NCBI GenBank assembly: GCA_016711485.1
Contig: JADJSX010000006.1
Location: 730,001 to 794,000 of the forward strand
Direction: 5' to 3'
DNA from: Leptospiraceae bacterium
GTDB taxonomy: Bacteria; Spirochaetota; Leptospiria; Leptospirales; Leptospiraceae
DNA: 64,000 nucleotides
This document shows positions 63,321 through 64,000 of this stretch, in pieces (within the stretch, counting starts at the first letter, position 1; every line of letters starts with the position of its first letter). The notes below the pieces were generated by a model. It searched no databases. It saw only the letters and a program-made list of their open reading frames with translations, and had not been told where the DNA came from. The translations under genes and the position numbers were made by a program.

Positions 63321-64000
63321 TTACATTTTTCCTAATCAAAGAATCTAGTTCCACTGGATTTTTTATACGAGGGTGTGATATTCCTATAACTTTAACACGA
63401 CAGGCGTTTCCTTGTTTTGTGTTCAAAGAATCTCCAATTTGTTTTAAATTTTCATTCAAATAAATTTTCCCGTCAGCACTTGACACCTGACTATAGTAAG
63501 CTAACCTAGATTTGCCTTCGGGCGGTGATATAAAACATATCTGAGAAAGTATTTCTTTTTCTTTTGTCTTTTTATAATCAACAGGTAAAATTGCAAACCC
63601 AGTAAGTAATGAAATATAATTTCTGAAATAATCGTAATTATAAAATTCAGGAATTAAATAATCTGCTAAATATTCCCCGCCTACTTCTGGCATTATTTCC
63701 ATTAAATAAATTTCACCTTGGTTCGTAATCTTAAACTCAGCAACGATAGGCGAATTTTTAAGTTGCGTGACATCTACTATATTCTGACAGATTAACTTAA
63801 TTTCTCCTACATATTTTATTTGTTTTGAGGGAACTTGGTGTGATAACTCAATATAAGGAGGATAATTGGTAGTAACCTTATCAGAAAGAGAAACTAACTG
63901 AAACTTTCCATTTTGAACAAATCCAATTACAGTAACTTCCTCACCCACAATATAATCTTCCAATAAAAACTGTTCACTTTTAGATTTAATTTCTGAAATT
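63304..64000 (-). CDS. ATP-grasp ligase, N-terminal part outside the window
   Basis: C-terminal part of an ATP-grasp enzyme. The frame is open to the window end; the codons upstream of the TTG at 63963 still read as ATP-grasp sequence (SEQFLLEDYIVGEEVTV), so the true start lies beyond 64000. The metal/ATP motif VAEFKITNQGEIYLMEIMPEVGGEYL is conserved. A C-terminal domain of about 110 residues follows. Such carboxylate-amine or sugar-acid ligases occur in polysaccharide and natural-product loci. Two methyltransferase genes overlap downstream. Confidence 0.85.
   Translation of the reverse strand, partial: ISEIKSKSEQFLLEDYIVGEEVTVIGFVQNGKFQLVSLSDKVTTNYPPYIELSHQVPSKQIKYVGEIKLICQNIVDVTQLKNSPIVAEFKITNQGEIYLMEIMPEVGGEYLADYLIPEFYNYDYFRNYISLLTGFAILPVDYKKTKEKEILSQICFISPPEGKSRLAYYSQVSSADGKIYLNENLKQIGDSLNTKQGNACRVKVIGISHPRIKNPVELDSLIRKNVNAKFE

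Noticed and set aside
1..64000. tRNA, rRNA, CRISPR arrays, transposases, phage genes
   Set aside because: No T-loop-like tRNA pattern, rRNA core sequence, regular repeat-spacer array or transposase/integrase motif was recognised by eye; a tRNAscan or CRISPR search could still find something small.

Overview
The window is a gene-dense, strongly AT-rich stretch of a bacterial chromosome that looks like a leptospiral spirochaete (order Leptospirales). That placement is inference. It rests on lipoproteins with spirochaete-style lipoboxes, OmpL47-type repeat and LysM/FecR envelope proteins, a DUF4254 gene beside a family 9 glycosyltransferase, a caa3 oxidase cluster with A2-type subunit I, and many GGDEF and SpoIIE-type signalling proteins. 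No rRNA, tRNA, CRISPR array, transposase or phage gene was seen. Several genes start with GTG or TTG.

Layout. 1-2.0 kb: succinyl-CoA synthetase sucC (cut by the window edge) and sucD. 2.1-6.7 kb: a TolC-like outer-membrane protein, a membrane SpoIIE-type phosphatase and an SH3 lipoprotein. 7-12 kb: ispH, then on the minus strand a DUF486 gene and the translationally overlapped murF-purE-purK. 12.2-13.6 kb: a pseudo-receiver/coiled-coil protein and a small lipoprotein. 13.7-18.9 kb: a minus-strand cytochrome oxidase operon (50-residue membrane peptide, SCO1, coxB with fused cytochrome c, coxA, coxC, coxD, 66-residue Cys protein). 18.9-20.0 kb: a 1.1 kb region without a convincing gene, holding a short TIR element and two hairpins. 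20-25.5 kb: a LuxR-type regulator, an unknown protein, and an overlapping LysM-FecR / OmpL47-repeat / hybrid histidine kinase operon. 25.6-29.8 kb: glycosyltransferases, DUF4254, a signal-peptidase-like protein without its catalytic dyad, and a gamma-carbonic-anhydrase-like protein. 29.9-34.2 kb: a Gld-type ABC export module. 34.6-37.7 kb: coaE, a SPOR protein and two secreted proteins. 37.9-41.6 kb: eno, a DivIC/FtsB-like gene, clpP, an unknown and a YheT-like hydrolase, nearly all overlapping. 42-47 kb: MFS transporter, glutamine amidotransferase, a BioH-like hydrolase and an APH kinase/DUF6285 pair. 47.4-52.7 kb: a second-messenger block (GGDEF-EAL, GGDEF, SpoIIE-TPR). 52.7-59.5 kb: alcohol dehydrogenase, GalT-like, ATPase-like, pirin, MORN and GMC oxidoreductase genes. 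59.5-64 kb: a YihY protein with an inserted beta-propeller, two methyltransferases and an ATP-grasp protein cut by the window end.

Most striking are the YihY/propeller fusion, the dyad-less signal peptidase, the overlapping envelope-sensing operon at 21.4-25.5 kb, a dispersed short element family with TAACTCACCTTA ends, and a patchwork upstream of 49510 made of two separately recognisable nearby fragments.
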